A program made the position numbers and the translations under genes. The notes below the pieces were generated by a model. That model saw only the letters and a list, made by a program, of their open reading frames with translations, was not told where the DNA came from and did not search any database. Below are positions 18,533 through 27,200 of a stretch of DNA of 64,000 nt, piece after piece (position 1 is the stretch's first letter; each line of letters opens with the position of its first letter). Origin of the DNA: an uncultured Desulfovibrio sp. (lineage in GTDB: Bacteria > Desulfobacterota > Desulfovibrionia > Desulfovibrionales > Desulfovibrionaceae); contig CAJXRQ010000008.1 in NCBI GenBank assembly GCA_913060505.1, positions 46,792-110,791 on the forward strand. Direction: 5' to 3'.

Positions 18533-18560
18533 GGGGACGCTGCCAATTAACAGCGTCCCC
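18533..18560 (+). terminator. Terminator of the ORP operon
   Basis: Stem GGGGACGCTG / CAGCGTCCCC with an 8-base loop, followed by TTATTCTTTT. Confidence 0.88.
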
Positions 18561-18649
18561 TTATTCTTTTCAACTCACGGCATGTGCCTTTTCAAAACAT
18601 CATTTATGGCAGAATCTGACCATAAACAGGCATTGACAGAGACAGTAAC

Positions 18650-19666
18650 ATGCTGTTGTTTTGTCGAGCCATGAATAAACAATGTCGTTCCTTTAAAAAA
18701 CAGACTGTGGTTCGGCGCACGGTGCAAACCGTGGTCGCCCTGTTTTGCCTCTATGTGGGTTGGATTTTTTTCTGGTTTGTGAGCTGGGCACGTGGTGCCA
18801 GCCCGGATTTTGTGCCGCGCCCTCCTGCTGTTGAAGCCTTCTTGCCCATCAGCGCGTTGCTGGCTCTGAAACGGCTGGTGCTTACCGGAAAATGGGATGC
18901 AGTACACCCCGCCGGTTTGGTGATTCTCGTAGCCGCGTTGATCATGAGCTGGCTTTTCCGCAAAGGCTTTTGCTCACATCTCTGTCCCGTGGGTTTCCTT
19001 TCCAATTTGCTGGAAGGGCTGGGACGTCGTATCGGATTGGCTCGTACACCACCCCGTTGGCTGGCGTGGCCCCTGCATGTGCTCAAGTATCTCGGGCTGG
19101 GATTTTTCCTCTACACGGCAGTGTTCAGCATGAGCCTGTATGCTGCCGAGCGTTTTTTGCAGTCTCCGTTCAACATTACCTCTGATGCCCGCATGCTCGA
19201 CTTTTTCCTGCACCCGTCCTCTGTGGCGCTGTGTGTTCTGGGCGCTTTGGTCGTGCTTTGTGTGGTCTGGCGCAATTTTTGGTGTCGGTTCCTCTGTCCG
19301 TATGGGGCGCTGCTGGGGCTGGTTTCGTTTTTTTCGCCTGTGGGTGTCCGGCGTGATCCGAAACTGTGTGTTGATTGCAAGAAGTGCTCAAAAGCCTGCC
19401 CCATGGGAATTCCCGTGCATGAGCGGGAAACCGTAGGAACCCCGGAATGTATCGGCTGCACGGAGTGCGTGGAAAAATGCCCGGTTCCCGATTGCCTGAC
19501 GTTGAGTGCAGGGCATCGCAAATTGCCTGTATGGCTTGTTGCCGCCGGGTGTGTGGCCGTACTGCTGGTCGCATGGGGTGTTGCCCGTTTGACCGGGCAT
19601 TGGGATTCGGGAATGCCGCAGGAAATGCTGCGGCGCATGTATTCTTCATCCGCATCGGTTTTCTGA
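18650..19666 (+). CDS. Membrane polyferredoxin, NapH/NosR-like 4Fe-4S protein
   Basis: A 338-residue membrane protein with about five helices (first at ~25-45). It has two CxxxCP motifs at helix ends (FCSHLCPVGFL and WCRFLCPYGAL) and two 4Fe-4S ferredoxin motifs (CVDCKKCSKACPMG and CIGCTECVEKCPVPDC), then a final helix. This is the NapH/NosR/CcoG-type scaffold that passes electrons from the quinone pool or a periplasmic carrier to a partner. No partner oxidoreductase is adjacent, so its pathway is unknown. Start is uncertain: 18650 and 18671 are both possible and neither has a clear ribosome binding site. It follows the ORP terminator and is its own unit. Confidence 0.85.
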   Translation: MLLFCRAMNKQCRSFKKQTVVRRTVQTVVALFCLYVGWIFFWFVSWARGASPDFVPRPPAVEAFLPISALLALKRLVLTGKWDAVHPAGLVILVAALIMSWLFRKGFCSHLCPVGFLSNLLEGLGRRIGLARTPPRWLAWPLHVLKYLGLGFFLYTAVFSMSLYAAERFLQSPFNITSDARMLDFFLHPSSVALCVLGALVVLCVVWRNFWCRFLCPYGALLGLVSFFSPVGVRRDPKLCVDCKKCSKACPMGIPVHERETVGTPECIGCTECVEKCPVPDCLTLSAGHRKLPVWLVAAGCVAVLLVAWGVARLTGHWDSGMPQEMLRRMYSSSASVF

Positions 19667-19742
19667 GCCGCGAGGCGTATTCCATAACGCCGGGCTGCGG
19701 GTTACAACGGGCTGCCCGGCGTTTCTGTATTATGGTCCGCAT

Positions 19743-20322
19743 ATGTTCAAACATCTGTTGACCTCCTTGCTGGCTGTTTGCCTTTTTATTCTCTGTTTTG
19801 GGTCGGCTTTGGCCGATCCCGTACGCATAGCCTTTATTCCCAAAGCGACCATGCCGTTTTTCTGGCAGGCTATGGAGCACGTGCGCGACAGGCTGCAGGC
19901 CGTCTGGGTGCTCGCCTGTTTTGGCGTGGTCCGCGTATCGAAACCAATATTCCCGTGCAGCGTCGGTTGCTGAATATCTGCACACAGGAATCCAGCGTTG
20001 ACGCCATCGTCCTTACTCCTTCCGATTTCGGATCCCTGAACCCGGAGATTGAACAGGCCGCGAAAAAGGGCATCAAGATCGTGATTATGGATTCTCCTTC
20101 TTCTTCCGAATACGTGGAGTCGTACATCGCCACGGAAATTATCAGGCCGGGTACCGGGTAGGTGAGTACATGGCGGCGCACGCTGGAGATTCCGGCACTG
20201 TATGGATGGGATATAAGAAGGGCAATGTCTCCACGGATCGGCGGGAGCAGGGATTTCGTATTGAAGGTTTTCATGGTGTGGAAGCCTCACCTCATATCGG
20301 GATAGAACCCTCATTCCCTTGA
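19743..20322 (+). pseudogene. Decayed periplasmic sugar-binding protein gene (ABC transporter)
   Basis: The remains of a ribose/xylose-type substrate-binding protein (Peripla_BP_4). It begins with a good signal peptide (MFKHLLTSLLAVCLFILCFG) and ADPVRIAFIPKATMPFFWQA in one frame. The family sequence then continues in a second frame (WRGPRIETNIPVQRRLLNI, IVLTPSDFGSLNPEIEQAAK, DSPSSSEYVESYIATEI) and, after another shift near 20150, in a third (GEYMAAHAGDSGTVWM, GYKKGNVSTDRREQGF) before stopping at 20322. At least two frameshifts are needed, and about the last third of the protein is missing. No permease or ATPase gene is nearby. A terminator follows. It should not yield a working protein. Confidence 0.85.
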
Positions 20323-20370
20323 CTTCCTTTTGCGTCCCTGATTGAACAGGGCAATAGTTTGATGCGCGTT

Positions 20371-20394
20371 CGCTCGGGAATGGGTTCCCGGGCG
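20371..20394 (+). terminator. Intrinsic terminator after the pseudogene
   Basis: CGCTCGGGAA / TTCCCGGGCG with a TGGG loop and one G-T pair, then TACATTTTTTG. It is the surviving terminator of the decayed gene. Confidence 0.75.
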
Positions 20395-20446
20395 TACATT
20401 TTTTGATTTTCCCTATCGTCATGCTGTGTGACCGAGGAGGAACCGG

Positions 20447-21100
20447 ATGTTCGTTGGATTGAAAATGCTGCGCGATTTCGAAACTGTCACCCCACAGACT
20501 CTGGTCAAAGACGCCCAAAAGATTCTGGATGAAAGCAAACTCTGGATGCTGCTGGTGGAAGACGGCGATGACCTTGTCGGCTACGTGCGCAAGGAGGACA
20601 TCACCGGCGCATTGCCGAGCATGATTACTTCGCTGGAAAAGCATGAGATAAGTTTTCTCATGAGCAGGCTGACCATTGCCGAGATATTGCGCACGGACAT
20701 CAAGAAGATTTCCCCGGAAACCGAGATCGAAGCCGCTGCCGACATGATGCATGAGATGAATCTGGCCGGTCTTGCCGTAGTGGACAGGAACGATACGCTT
20801 ATCGGCTATATCAACCGCAGTGTTATGCTGGACGTTCTGGTGGAAGGCATGGGCTATCGCGAAGGCGGATGCCGTGTAGCTGTGGAAGTGGAAGATCGTC
20901 CCGGTATGCTGTATGAAGCAGCTGGAATTATTGCCAATATGAAGTTTTCCATTATCTCCGCGTCAACGTTCCTTTCCGGGGATCGGCGGTTGCTTGTTTT
21001 CCGCATTGCCGGTGAGGACTGCTCGTCTGTTGCCGCTGCCCTGCGTGAGCGCAGATTCAAACTTGTGGAATCTGCCGATTTTCAAAAAAGTTGGCAGTAA
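20447..21100 (+). CDS. CBS-pair and ACT domain protein
   Basis: A 217-residue cytoplasmic regulatory protein. Residues ~1-130 form a CBS pair (LVKDAQKILDESKLWMLLVE and ISPETEIEAAADMMHEMNLA repeats, ending in GYINRSVMLDVLVEG), which usually binds adenosine nucleotides. Residues ~142-217 form an ACT domain (VAVEVEDRPGMLYEAAGIIA), which usually binds amino acids. The order is that of AcuB-like proteins. The start has a strong AGGAGG site 8 bases upstream. The methyltransferase gene begins 2 bases after its stop, so the pair is translationally coupled. No catalytic domain is present; the ligands are unknown. Confidence 0.85.
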   Translation: MFVGLKMLRDFETVTPQTLVKDAQKILDESKLWMLLVEDGDDLVGYVRKEDITGALPSMITSLEKHEISFLMSRLTIAEILRTDIKKISPETEIEAAADMMHEMNLAGLAVVDRNDTLIGYINRSVMLDVLVEGMGYREGGCRVAVEVEDRPGMLYEAAGIIANMKFSIISASTFLSGDRRLLVFRIAGEDCSSVAAALRERRFKLVESADFQKSWQ

Positions 21101-21102
21101 TC

Positions 21103-22233
21103 ATGCCTTTTGATTGGATTGACGAGGATCGTCTTCCCGTTTTTGAGCAGGGGGAACGTCTGGTTCTGTTCGGTGCCGGGCAAGGAAGCGTAGAGTTCCT
21201 CCAGTGGCTTGCGGAGTTTGCGCCGGGGGTTCGTGTGGAAGCCATTGCCGACAACGATGGTTCCATGTGGGGCAAAGAACTGCACGGGCATCCGATCATT
21301 GATCCGGCGACCATTGCGGAACATGATTTCTCGCGTATTGTCATCACCACGATTTCCGGGGTCGATCCTGTTTTCAGCCAGCTTCAATCCATAGGGTATG
21401 TTCAGGGAGAGCGTTTTTGCTCTGTAGGGAAATATCCCACCAATCATTTGGGCAATTTCAATCTCCTGTTCGAACTGAACAGCGCCAGCCCGTTTCTTGA
21501 AAAGGGCGCCCGTATTCTGCACGTCGGTCCCGGCGGTTTTTTGGGATTGGAGTGCTGCCTTTATGCGCTTGGTTTCATGCCTTGCAGCATCGATGCCTAT
21601 GCCTTTGGTGTCTGTTACCCGGAAGTGACCGAACGCATGGACAAGTACCTGGCCACGCGTAACGCTTTTCTGGTCACGCCGCAGGGAAGTGCCGCACCGG
21701 ATATTGCCGCACGGTATGACAGTCTTTTTTCTACCCGTGACGGCAGTGTTTTTCTTGATGGGAAGAGCATTCCCTATTCGTATCCGGCCCGATTCAGTGC
21801 CCTGCCGTTTGAAGACGGCAGTCTGGATGTGGTCAGTTCCTTTGCCGTGTTGGAACATGTGCGTTCGCCTGAAAAGGTGGTTCGTGAATGCCGACGGGTG
21901 TTGCGTTCGGGCGGTGTTGCCGTGCAGCGGGTTTTGAGCCGGGATCACCGTTCCTTTGGGCAGGTGGAAGGCTATCATCCTGCCAGTTATTTGGATCATT
22001 CACAGCAGGAATGGGAAGAAATCAATCAGGACAAGTTCTACCAGAATCGTGTCCTGCCGGAACAATGGCGAGAGCTGTTTGAAGAAGCCGGAATGTGTGT
22101 GGAGTTTTTCCGTACGCTTGGGGAATACCGCTTTAACGACGAGGAGCGGGCGCGGTTGCATCCTGACTTTGCGGATGTAGCCCGGACCGGCAGGGTTTCA
22201 GTCAACTGCGACCTTGTCGTACGCAAACGGTAG
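21103..22233 (+). CDS. Two-domain SAM-dependent methyltransferase
   Basis: A 376-residue protein. Residues ~15-120 are a Rossmann-like domain (RLVLFGAGQGSVEFLQWL, VEAIADNDGSMWGKELHG) like those in sugar- and polymer-modifying enzymes. From ~140 comes a class I methyltransferase: GARILHVGPGGFLGLE is a degenerate glycine motif, and LPFEDGSLDVVSSFAVLEHV is the typical post-strand-4 block of Methyltransf_11 enzymes. The ATG at 21103 starts 2 bases after the CBS-ACT stop; a TTG at 21091 could give a 4-residue longer form. Substrate is unknown; surface polysaccharide modification is a guess from the domain pairing. Confidence 0.8.
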   Translation: MPFDWIDEDRLPVFEQGERLVLFGAGQGSVEFLQWLAEFAPGVRVEAIADNDGSMWGKELHGHPIIDPATIAEHDFSRIVITTISGVDPVFSQLQSIGYVQGERFCSVGKYPTNHLGNFNLLFELNSASPFLEKGARILHVGPGGFLGLECCLYALGFMPCSIDAYAFGVCYPEVTERMDKYLATRNAFLVTPQGSAAPDIAARYDSLFSTRDGSVFLDGKSIPYSYPARFSALPFEDGSLDVVSSFAVLEHVRSPEKVVRECRRVLRSGGVAVQRVLSRDHRSFGQVEGYHPASYLDHSQQEWEEINQDKFYQNRVLPEQWRELFEEAGMCVEFFRTLGEYRFNDEERARLHPDFADVARTGRVSVNCDLVVRKR

Positions 22234-22263
22234 CAGGCCTTTAAGAAATTCCCTGCAAACAAA

Positions 22264-22294
22264 CTGTGCCCACCTGCTGAACAGATGGGCACAG
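22264..22294. terminator. Hairpin between the methyltransferase gene and convergent cobT
   Basis: Perfect stem CTGTGCCCA / TGGGCACAG with a 13-base loop. No T-run follows, so it is a weak or factor-dependent terminator at best; its place between convergent genes supports the role. Confidence 0.5.
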
Positions 22295-22363
22295 CGCCAA
22301 AATGTTTTACAAATTCCCAAGAACATTTTTTTAAAAGGTTTCCGGGGCCCCGGCAGCCAATGC

Positions 22364-23431
22364 TCAGTCGTTCGTACTGACCCCTGCCTGTTCATAGGTC
22401 GCCATCTGGTTGTACATGGCGGCGGCCGCGCGCAACAGGAACATGGCGCAGGCTGCGCCCGTGCCTTCTCCCAGCCGCATGTCCAAATGCAATAACGGTT
22501 TGAGTCCCACGGATTGCAATGCCTTGGTATGGCCTGGCTCGGCTGATGCGTGGGAAAGAACGCAGTAGTCGACTACAGCCGGATTCATACGCCATGCGGC
22601 AACGAATGCGGCCGTGGATATGAAACCATCCACGCAAACGACTTGCCTGTTGTGCGCCCCCTTGAGGATCAATCCGGTCAGAGCGGCGATTTCCAGCCCT
22701 CCCAGCGCCGCGAGGATGTCTATGGCATCGCCGGAAACAATAGCCTCCCGGTTAGCCTGCAAGCCGGCGCTAACCACTGCTGCTTTGCGCTCTACCATTT
22801 CTGGCGGGGCTCCGGCTCCGGGACCGGAAACGACCTTGGGGTCGAGGTCCAGATATGCGCAGTACAGAGCCGTGGATGGTGTGGTGTTACCTATGCCCAT
22901 TTCTCCGGTTCCCAGCGTGCGTATGCCATCTGCATGGGACGTGTCGGCCAGCTGCATGCCCAGTTGCAGAGCCGCGAGGCATTGTTCCCTTGTCATGGCC
23001 GGTCCCTTCACCAGGTTGGCCGTTCCTTGTGCGATCTTGTTACGCACCAGTGCCGGATGATCGGGAAAATCCTCACCGCAAACACCGGCGTCCACCACGC
23101 AGAGACCAGCTCCGGCCGTGGAAGCCAGGGCATTGACACCTGCCCCGTTGTTGAGAAAGTTGAAGACCATCTGCCGGGTTACGGCTTGCGGGGATGCACT
23201 GACACCTTCCGCTACCACTCCGTGGTCGCCCGCTATCGTATAGATCCGGCAAGGGTCGGAGACCGGTGCCTTGCCTCCATTTATCAGAAAGAGTTGTAGC
23301 GCCAGCTCTTCGAGCCTGCCAAGGCTGCCCTGCGGCTTGGTCAGGCTGTCAAGGTGGGCCTGCCCTGCTGCCACTAGTGTGCGGTCAATGGGGTGTATCT
23401 CCGTGATAACGGATTTGATTCGTGATTCCAT
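22364..23431 (-). CDS. cobT: Nicotinate-nucleotide--dimethylbenzimidazole phosphoribosyltransferase
   Basis: A 355-residue enzyme of cobamide lower-ligand activation: it transfers ribose phosphate from nicotinate mononucleotide to dimethylbenzimidazole. Family blocks are LTKPQGSLGRLEELA, IAGDHGVVAEGVSASPQ, TRQMVFNFLNNGAGVNALA, GTGEMGIGNTTPSTAL and LDMRLGEGTGAA, the last holding the catalytic glutamate. Length matches CobT/CobU (~350). A GGAG site precedes the ATG at 23431. It stands alone here without other cobalamin genes. It diverges from the WcbI-like gene. Confidence 0.96.
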   Translation of the reverse strand: MESRIKSVITEIHPIDRTLVAAGQAHLDSLTKPQGSLGRLEELALQLFLINGGKAPVSDPCRIYTIAGDHGVVAEGVSASPQAVTRQMVFNFLNNGAGVNALASTAGAGLCVVDAGVCGEDFPDHPALVRNKIAQGTANLVKGPAMTREQCLAALQLGMQLADTSHADGIRTLGTGEMGIGNTTPSTALYCAYLDLDPKVVSGPGAGAPPEMVERKAAVVSAGLQANREAIVSGDAIDILAALGGLEIAALTGLILKGAHNRQVVCVDGFISTAAFVAAWRMNPAVVDYCVLSHASAEPGHTKALQSVGLKPLLHLDMRLGEGTGAACAMFLLRAAAAMYNQMATYEQAGVSTND

Positions 23432-23495
23432 TCATATCTCCAATCCCGGCTTGCGTTTGTTGCCGGTTTACTCGGTTGTATGCTATCTGCACGCC

Positions 23496-24302
23496 ATGGA
23501 ACATGCCGTTATACATGCCAATTGTCAGGGCGAACCGTTAATGGAGCGCCTGCTGGCCTGTCCGCAATTTGCGGCGCGTTATCAGTGCGAATTGTATCTC
23601 AACTACGTGCGGGAGCCGATTCCCGACGGCACGTTGGAGCAGTGCGGTCTGTTCCTGTATCAATATCTTGGCCCGGAATGGGGCGATCTGTCTTCTGCAC
23701 GACTGCTGGAACGCCTTCCCGATTCCGCCCGGTCGCTCTGTATCCCAAACATGTTTTTTACGGGGTATTGGCCTCTGTGGTCCGGCGAACCGGGCTTCAA
23801 TTACCGGGATATCCATCTGGATGCACTCGTCGATGCAAGCTTGTCCATGGAAGAGATTCTCATTCTTTTCCTGCGCAGTCCCCTGACCGCCCGTTTTGAT
23901 CTGGACCGGCTGTTGCGGGATACCTTTGCCAGGGAGCGGGAACGTGAATCCCGGACCCCGGTGAAATATGTCCATATCATCGAACGGGATTTTCGTTCGG
24001 AACGATTGTTCAATACCGTGAATCATCCCGGACCGAAACTGTTGAACCACGCCGCTGCCGGAGTTTTGAAGGAATTGGGTTTCGAGCCGCCCGACTATTC
24101 GGAAATGCCGGACGCCTTTCCTGAATTCGAGCAGCCGATCCATCCGCAGGTGGCCGAGTTCCATGAACTGGCCTTTGCCGATGCTTCCACGGAGTATATG
24201 GTTTATGGACGGCGCAGGACATTTGCCCGCTATGCAGCTCGGTATGTGGAGGCGCGGCTTGCCGGGATCACGGATTTTATCGCCTACCTCGTTTCCTGCT
24301 GA
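23496..24302 (+). CDS. WcbI-like putative polysaccharide biosynthesis protein
   Basis: A 268-residue protein starting MEHAVIHANCQGEPLMERLL. The NCQ motif after a short beta strand, the later CGLFLYQYLGPEWGD and IPNMFFTGYWPLW blocks, and the helical tail resemble the WcbI family of capsule-biosynthesis proteins, which bind coenzyme A. The ATG at 23496 is chosen because upstream codons overlap the divergent cobT gene antisense and read as low-complexity sequence; no ribosome binding site is obvious. It is convergent with the FliG-like gene, with only 9 bases between. The family call is from pattern memory only and is moderate. Confidence 0.6.
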   Translation: MEHAVIHANCQGEPLMERLLACPQFAARYQCELYLNYVREPIPDGTLEQCGLFLYQYLGPEWGDLSSARLLERLPDSARSLCIPNMFFTGYWPLWSGEPGFNYRDIHLDALVDASLSMEEILILFLRSPLTARFDLDRLLRDTFARERERESRTPVKYVHIIERDFRSERLFNTVNHPGPKLLNHAAAGVLKELGFEPPDYSEMPDAFPEFEQPIHPQVAEFHELAFADASTEYMVYGRRRTFARYAARYVEARLAGITDFIAYLVSC

Positions 24303-24311
24303 CGAATTGTC

Positions 24312-25457
24312 TTACAGCCCTTTGCCCAGCGCTTCAAGCAGGGCCTGATAGTCCATGGGGCGCGGCAGGTAGGCCCCAAGCACTTCGTTCAGTTCACGCG
24401 GTCCGCGCCCTTGCCGCAAGCTGAGGGCTGCCCGGAGTGTCATGTCGGTTTTGATTTGCATTTCGCGTTCCAGCGTGTCCTTGCGTCTGGTCATGACCTC
24501 CTGCACAAGGGTTGGTTCTTCCATCCTTCCCAAAAGTTCCAACCCCGCGCCAAGATAGGCGTCTTCCATCACAGGGGCCAGTTCCGACAGGATGGCGGGG
24601 CCTTCAGCCTTGGCCAGCGAAAACAGCGCCAGCAAGTCGGCGGCCAGATTGATTTCCTCTGTGAACAGGCTGCCCTGAATGGCGGAGCGTATTTTGGCAA
24701 TGCCGGGGAGCCTGTCTCTTTCCAGAAAGAGCAGGGGCGTGGCGTGACAAAGATTGTCCATCAGTTTTTCCGTGGGCAGGTTACGGCAGATCCCCATGAC
24801 ACCGCGTCTGGCCAGCTCCATCATGTCAACGTAGTGGTCCGTGAACTCCGTTTGCAAAAGACCTGCTTCGGTCATGAATCTGTCGTCATTTATATCATCT
24901 GCGCAAAGGGCCAGTACTCCGGCGGTAAAACCGTCCCGCACGGATTCCAGAGCTTCGTCCAGTACGGTGTTGAACTGCCTGTCGTAACGATAGGCGAGCA
25001 AAACCCAGAATCCGAGTACGCCTTCGGGCGAAAATTCGGCAATATGCACTTTGGGCAGCGGAGACGACAACAACGGGTTTTCATCCGGCTGCTTGAGTAT
25101 GTCTTGGGAAAAATGAACCAATCCTCGGCACAGGCGTTGTGTTACGGTCCGGAGCACCGTGTCTTCGGCCTTTTTCATGACCGGCTCCAGCTTGTGCCTG
25201 TCTTCCGCTTCAGATCCCTCGTAACTTTGCAACAACTCCTGCACCCGTTCGCGCCGGACACAGTTCAACCCGCCGAGAATGGCGTCACGGACCGCTTTGC
25301 TCGTCTGTACCAGAGCCAGCGCAAGGGTTTCGTTGCTCATGCGTTGGCCGTTCACGAATTTGTCCGCCACCTGAAACACCGCACCCGGAGCAAGATGCAG
25401 GAAGATATCCATACCGTATTCTTCTGCCGGCGAGCGGCCTGAAGATGGTGATTCCAT
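24312..25457 (-). CDS. FliG C-domain-like protein of unknown function
   Basis: A 381-residue helical protein without signal peptide or membrane span. Residues ~30-105 (VADKFVNGQRMSNETLALAL then TSKAVRDAILGGLNCVRRER) follow the pattern of the FliG middle/C-terminal domain, in which a (D/N)xxLALALK block is followed by a helix ending in the RAAEML region. The rest (~110-381) is helical and unrecognised; no torque helix of FliG is evident. AAGGAG precedes the ATG. It is the last gene of the leftward pyrR-aroK-CxxCxxCC group, 43 bases after the preceding stop. No flagellar gene is near, so a motor role is not implied. Confidence 0.6.
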   Translation of the reverse strand: MESPSSGRSPAEEYGMDIFLHLAPGAVFQVADKFVNGQRMSNETLALALVQTSKAVRDAILGGLNCVRRERVQELLQSYEGSEAEDRHKLEPVMKKAEDTVLRTVTQRLCRGLVHFSQDILKQPDENPLLSSPLPKVHIAEFSPEGVLGFWVLLAYRYDRQFNTVLDEALESVRDGFTAGVLALCADDINDDRFMTEAGLLQTEFTDHYVDMMELARRGVMGICRNLPTEKLMDNLCHATPLLFLERDRLPGIAKIRSAIQGSLFTEEINLAADLLALFSLAKAEGPAILSELAPVMEDAYLGAGLELLGRMEEPTLVQEVMTRRKDTLEREMQIKTDMTLRAALSLRQGRGPRELNEVLGAYLPRPMDYQALLEALGKGL

Positions 25458-25500
25458 GGCGGGAACTCCTTGCGGGGTGCAAACGCGCTCCGCGTGTAGG

Positions 25501-26118
25501 TTAACGCAGGACAGGAGGGCCGAGCACGATCATCTCGGCAATGGTGTGGTCCACCTTGGGAAGGCCGCGCAGCTTTGGTCCGACAAATTCCATTTCCAGC
25601 CGTGCAAGGTCGGAATAAAGCGGAGTGCGGTCCACGACAGGTATCTCCGTTTGCTGTTTCTGCATGCCGGTGGTCAGTTCCTGACAGCGCCAGCAGCCCG
25701 GGAAATCCACGCCCCGTCCGTCCGGGCGTTTCATGATGTTGGGAACTCCGTGCATGCGACAGATCATGAGCCTGTGTTCATACAATCCGCACCGTCCTTC
25801 CCCTTCGTCCCCGAGGTTCAGCGGACACATGATGTGTGGCCGTTCTCCGCGCTGCAGGGCGAAGCGGGCCTGCTCCACATATTCTTCGGAACGCTTGATG
25901 AACAGGGCGCGCCGTTTTTCCGGCAGCCTGTTCAGGCCTTCCCACAGGTAGGCCCATTCAATATAGGTGTGGTGCTGGAAAAAGCTGTAGCAACAGTTGT
26001 CCGTGCAGCCTTCACAGTTCAGTCCGATCCCTTGTGCCGCATCGGCGTAACTGTCGACCATGCGGGTATATATGGCGGCCAGTTTGCGAAAAGCCGCCTT
26101 GGGAGTTTTCTTTTTCAT
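25501..26118 (-). CDS. YkgJ-family CxxCxxCC cluster protein
   Basis: A 205-residue cytoplasmic protein. The motif CEGCTDNCC near residue 38 and the later CPLNLGDEGEGRCGLYEHRL and CRMHG blocks match the YkgJ/UPF0153 group, which is predicted to bind zinc or an iron-sulfur cluster. The ATG at 26118 has an AAGGTG site and overlaps the end of the shikimate-kinase gene by 4 bases, showing coupling; an ATG 36 bases earlier is less likely. Its biochemical role is unknown. A second, fused copy of this domain type occurs at 36845-37912. Confidence 0.8.
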   Translation of the reverse strand: MKKKTPKAAFRKLAAIYTRMVDSYADAAQGIGLNCEGCTDNCCYSFFQHHTYIEWAYLWEGLNRLPEKRRALFIKRSEEYVEQARFALQRGERPHIMCPLNLGDEGEGRCGLYEHRLMICRMHGVPNIMKRPDGRGVDFPGCWRCQELTTGMQKQQTEIPVVDRTPLYSDLARLEMEFVGPKLRGLPKVDHTIAEMIVLGPPVLR

Positions 26119-26651
26119 GCGAGATTCACCTTGTCCAGAATAGCCCGTACGCATTGTTCGGGCGTGCAGTCGTCAGTTCGCACCGTGATGTCGGCCGCGG
26201 CACGGTACAAAGGCTGGCGTTCCCTGTAAAGATCGCTCAGGGTCATGCCCGGAGCAATAGCCAATCCCCGGTCGTCACCGGCGCCCACGCGTTGCAGGAA
26301 TTCCTCTTCGCCCACGGCAAGGTGAACCACCGGGCCGAGTTTGCCGAGTGTGGACATGGCTTCGCGGCCGTATATCACGCTGCCCCCGGTGGAAATGACC
26401 GTCCGGTGCAGCATCAGTTCGCTGACAAGGCGTTCTTCTATTTTCAGAAATTCTTCATGCCCGTATCTATCGTAAACGCCTTGCAGGGGCAGGGCGTAGT
26501 AAGCCTCGATATGGTGGTCCGTGTCCAGATGGGCCCAGTCCAGAGCCGCGGCCAGCAATGGGGCGAGGGTGGATTTTCCTGCTCCGGCCATGCCTATCAG
26601 GGAAATACAGGGAGCTTTGGGGTCGTCCTGCCTGACTTTGCTGAACGACAT
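26115..26651 (-). CDS. Shikimate kinase-like protein
   Basis: A 178-residue P-loop kinase. GMAGAGKST at residues 20-28 is Walker A; LDTDHHIEAYY is the shikimate-kinase DxD region, STGGSVIY the GGG-type substrate loop, and RGLAIAPGMTLSDLYRERQPLY the lid and adenine-site region. In AroK/AroL the second Asp and the GG loop hold shikimate; here GGS replaces GGG. Shikimate kinase activity is likely but another small-molecule substrate cannot be excluded. It starts directly after the pyrR stop (26652) and overlaps the CxxCxxCC gene. Confidence 0.8.
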   Translation of the reverse strand: MSFSKVRQDDPKAPCISLIGMAGAGKSTLAPLLAAALDWAHLDTDHHIEAYYALPLQGVYDRYGHEEFLKIEERLVSELMLHRTVISTGGSVIYGREAMSTLGKLGPVVHLAVGEEEFLQRVGAGDDRGLAIAPGMTLSDLYRERQPLYRAAADITVRTDDCTPEQCVRAILDKVNLA

Positions 26652-27200
26652 CTAGTCCTCGTCTTTTCCGGTTACCAAACAGACCTTGTCCTCGGCATCG
26701 CGCTCCTGCACCATGACGTTGACGTGTTCGCCCTTGGATGTCTTTACTTTCTTGCCCACGTAATCCGCCTGAATGGGCAACTCCCGAAGGCCTCTGTCGA
26801 TCAGGGCAAGCAGTTCCACCCGCTTGGGGCGTCCATAGTCCAGAATGGCTTCCAGCGCCGCCCGTACCGTGCGCCCGGAAAAGAGCACATCATCAACCAG
26901 TATAATACTTGCGCCCTCGATTTCAAAGGGGATTTCCGTAAAGTTTATGGTCGGCTGGGTGCTCGGGTCGGTCCAGTCGTCGCGGTAAAGGTTGATATCC
27001 AGTTTGCCGAGAGGTACCTCGCGGTCCAATTCCCGGTCCAGCGTCTTTTTCAGGCGATCAGCCAGATCTGCCCCGCGCCGCTGAATGCCTATGATGGCAA
27101 GGCTTTCATCCTCGCCCCGGCGTTCGATGACTTCCATGGCCAATCGTTCAAGGGTCCGTCCCAGTTCGCGGCTGTTCAGAATTGTTCCACATTCATGCAT
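26652..27200 (-). CDS. pyrR: PyrR: pyrimidine regulator / uracil phosphoribosyltransferase
   Basis: A 182-residue member of the PyrR family. The PRPP-binding signature ILVDDVLFSGRTVRAAL lies near residue 100; GIQRRGADLADRL and DINLYRDDW are PyrR-type blocks. In Bacillus PyrR binds pyr mRNA and has weak uracil phosphoribosyltransferase activity; in deltaproteobacteria only the enzymatic role is safe to infer. The ATG at 27200 has GGAAGG 9 bases upstream and is preferred to a GTG at 27218. It heads a leftward group with the shikimate-kinase-like, CxxCxxCC and FliG-like genes. No pyrimidine gene is adjacent. Confidence 0.92.
   Translation of the reverse strand: MHECGTILNSRELGRTLERLAMEVIERRGEDESLAIIGIQRRGADLADRLKKTLDRELDREVPLGKLDINLYRDDWTDPSTQPTINFTEIPFEIEGASIILVDDVLFSGRTVRAALEAILDYGRPKRVELLALIDRGLRELPIQADYVGKKVKTSKGEHVNVMVQERDAEDKVCLVTGKDED

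Noticed and set aside
23432..23495. A cobalamin riboswitch upstream of cobT
   Set aside because: Only 64 bases separate cobT from the divergent gene and no B12-box-like sequence is present.
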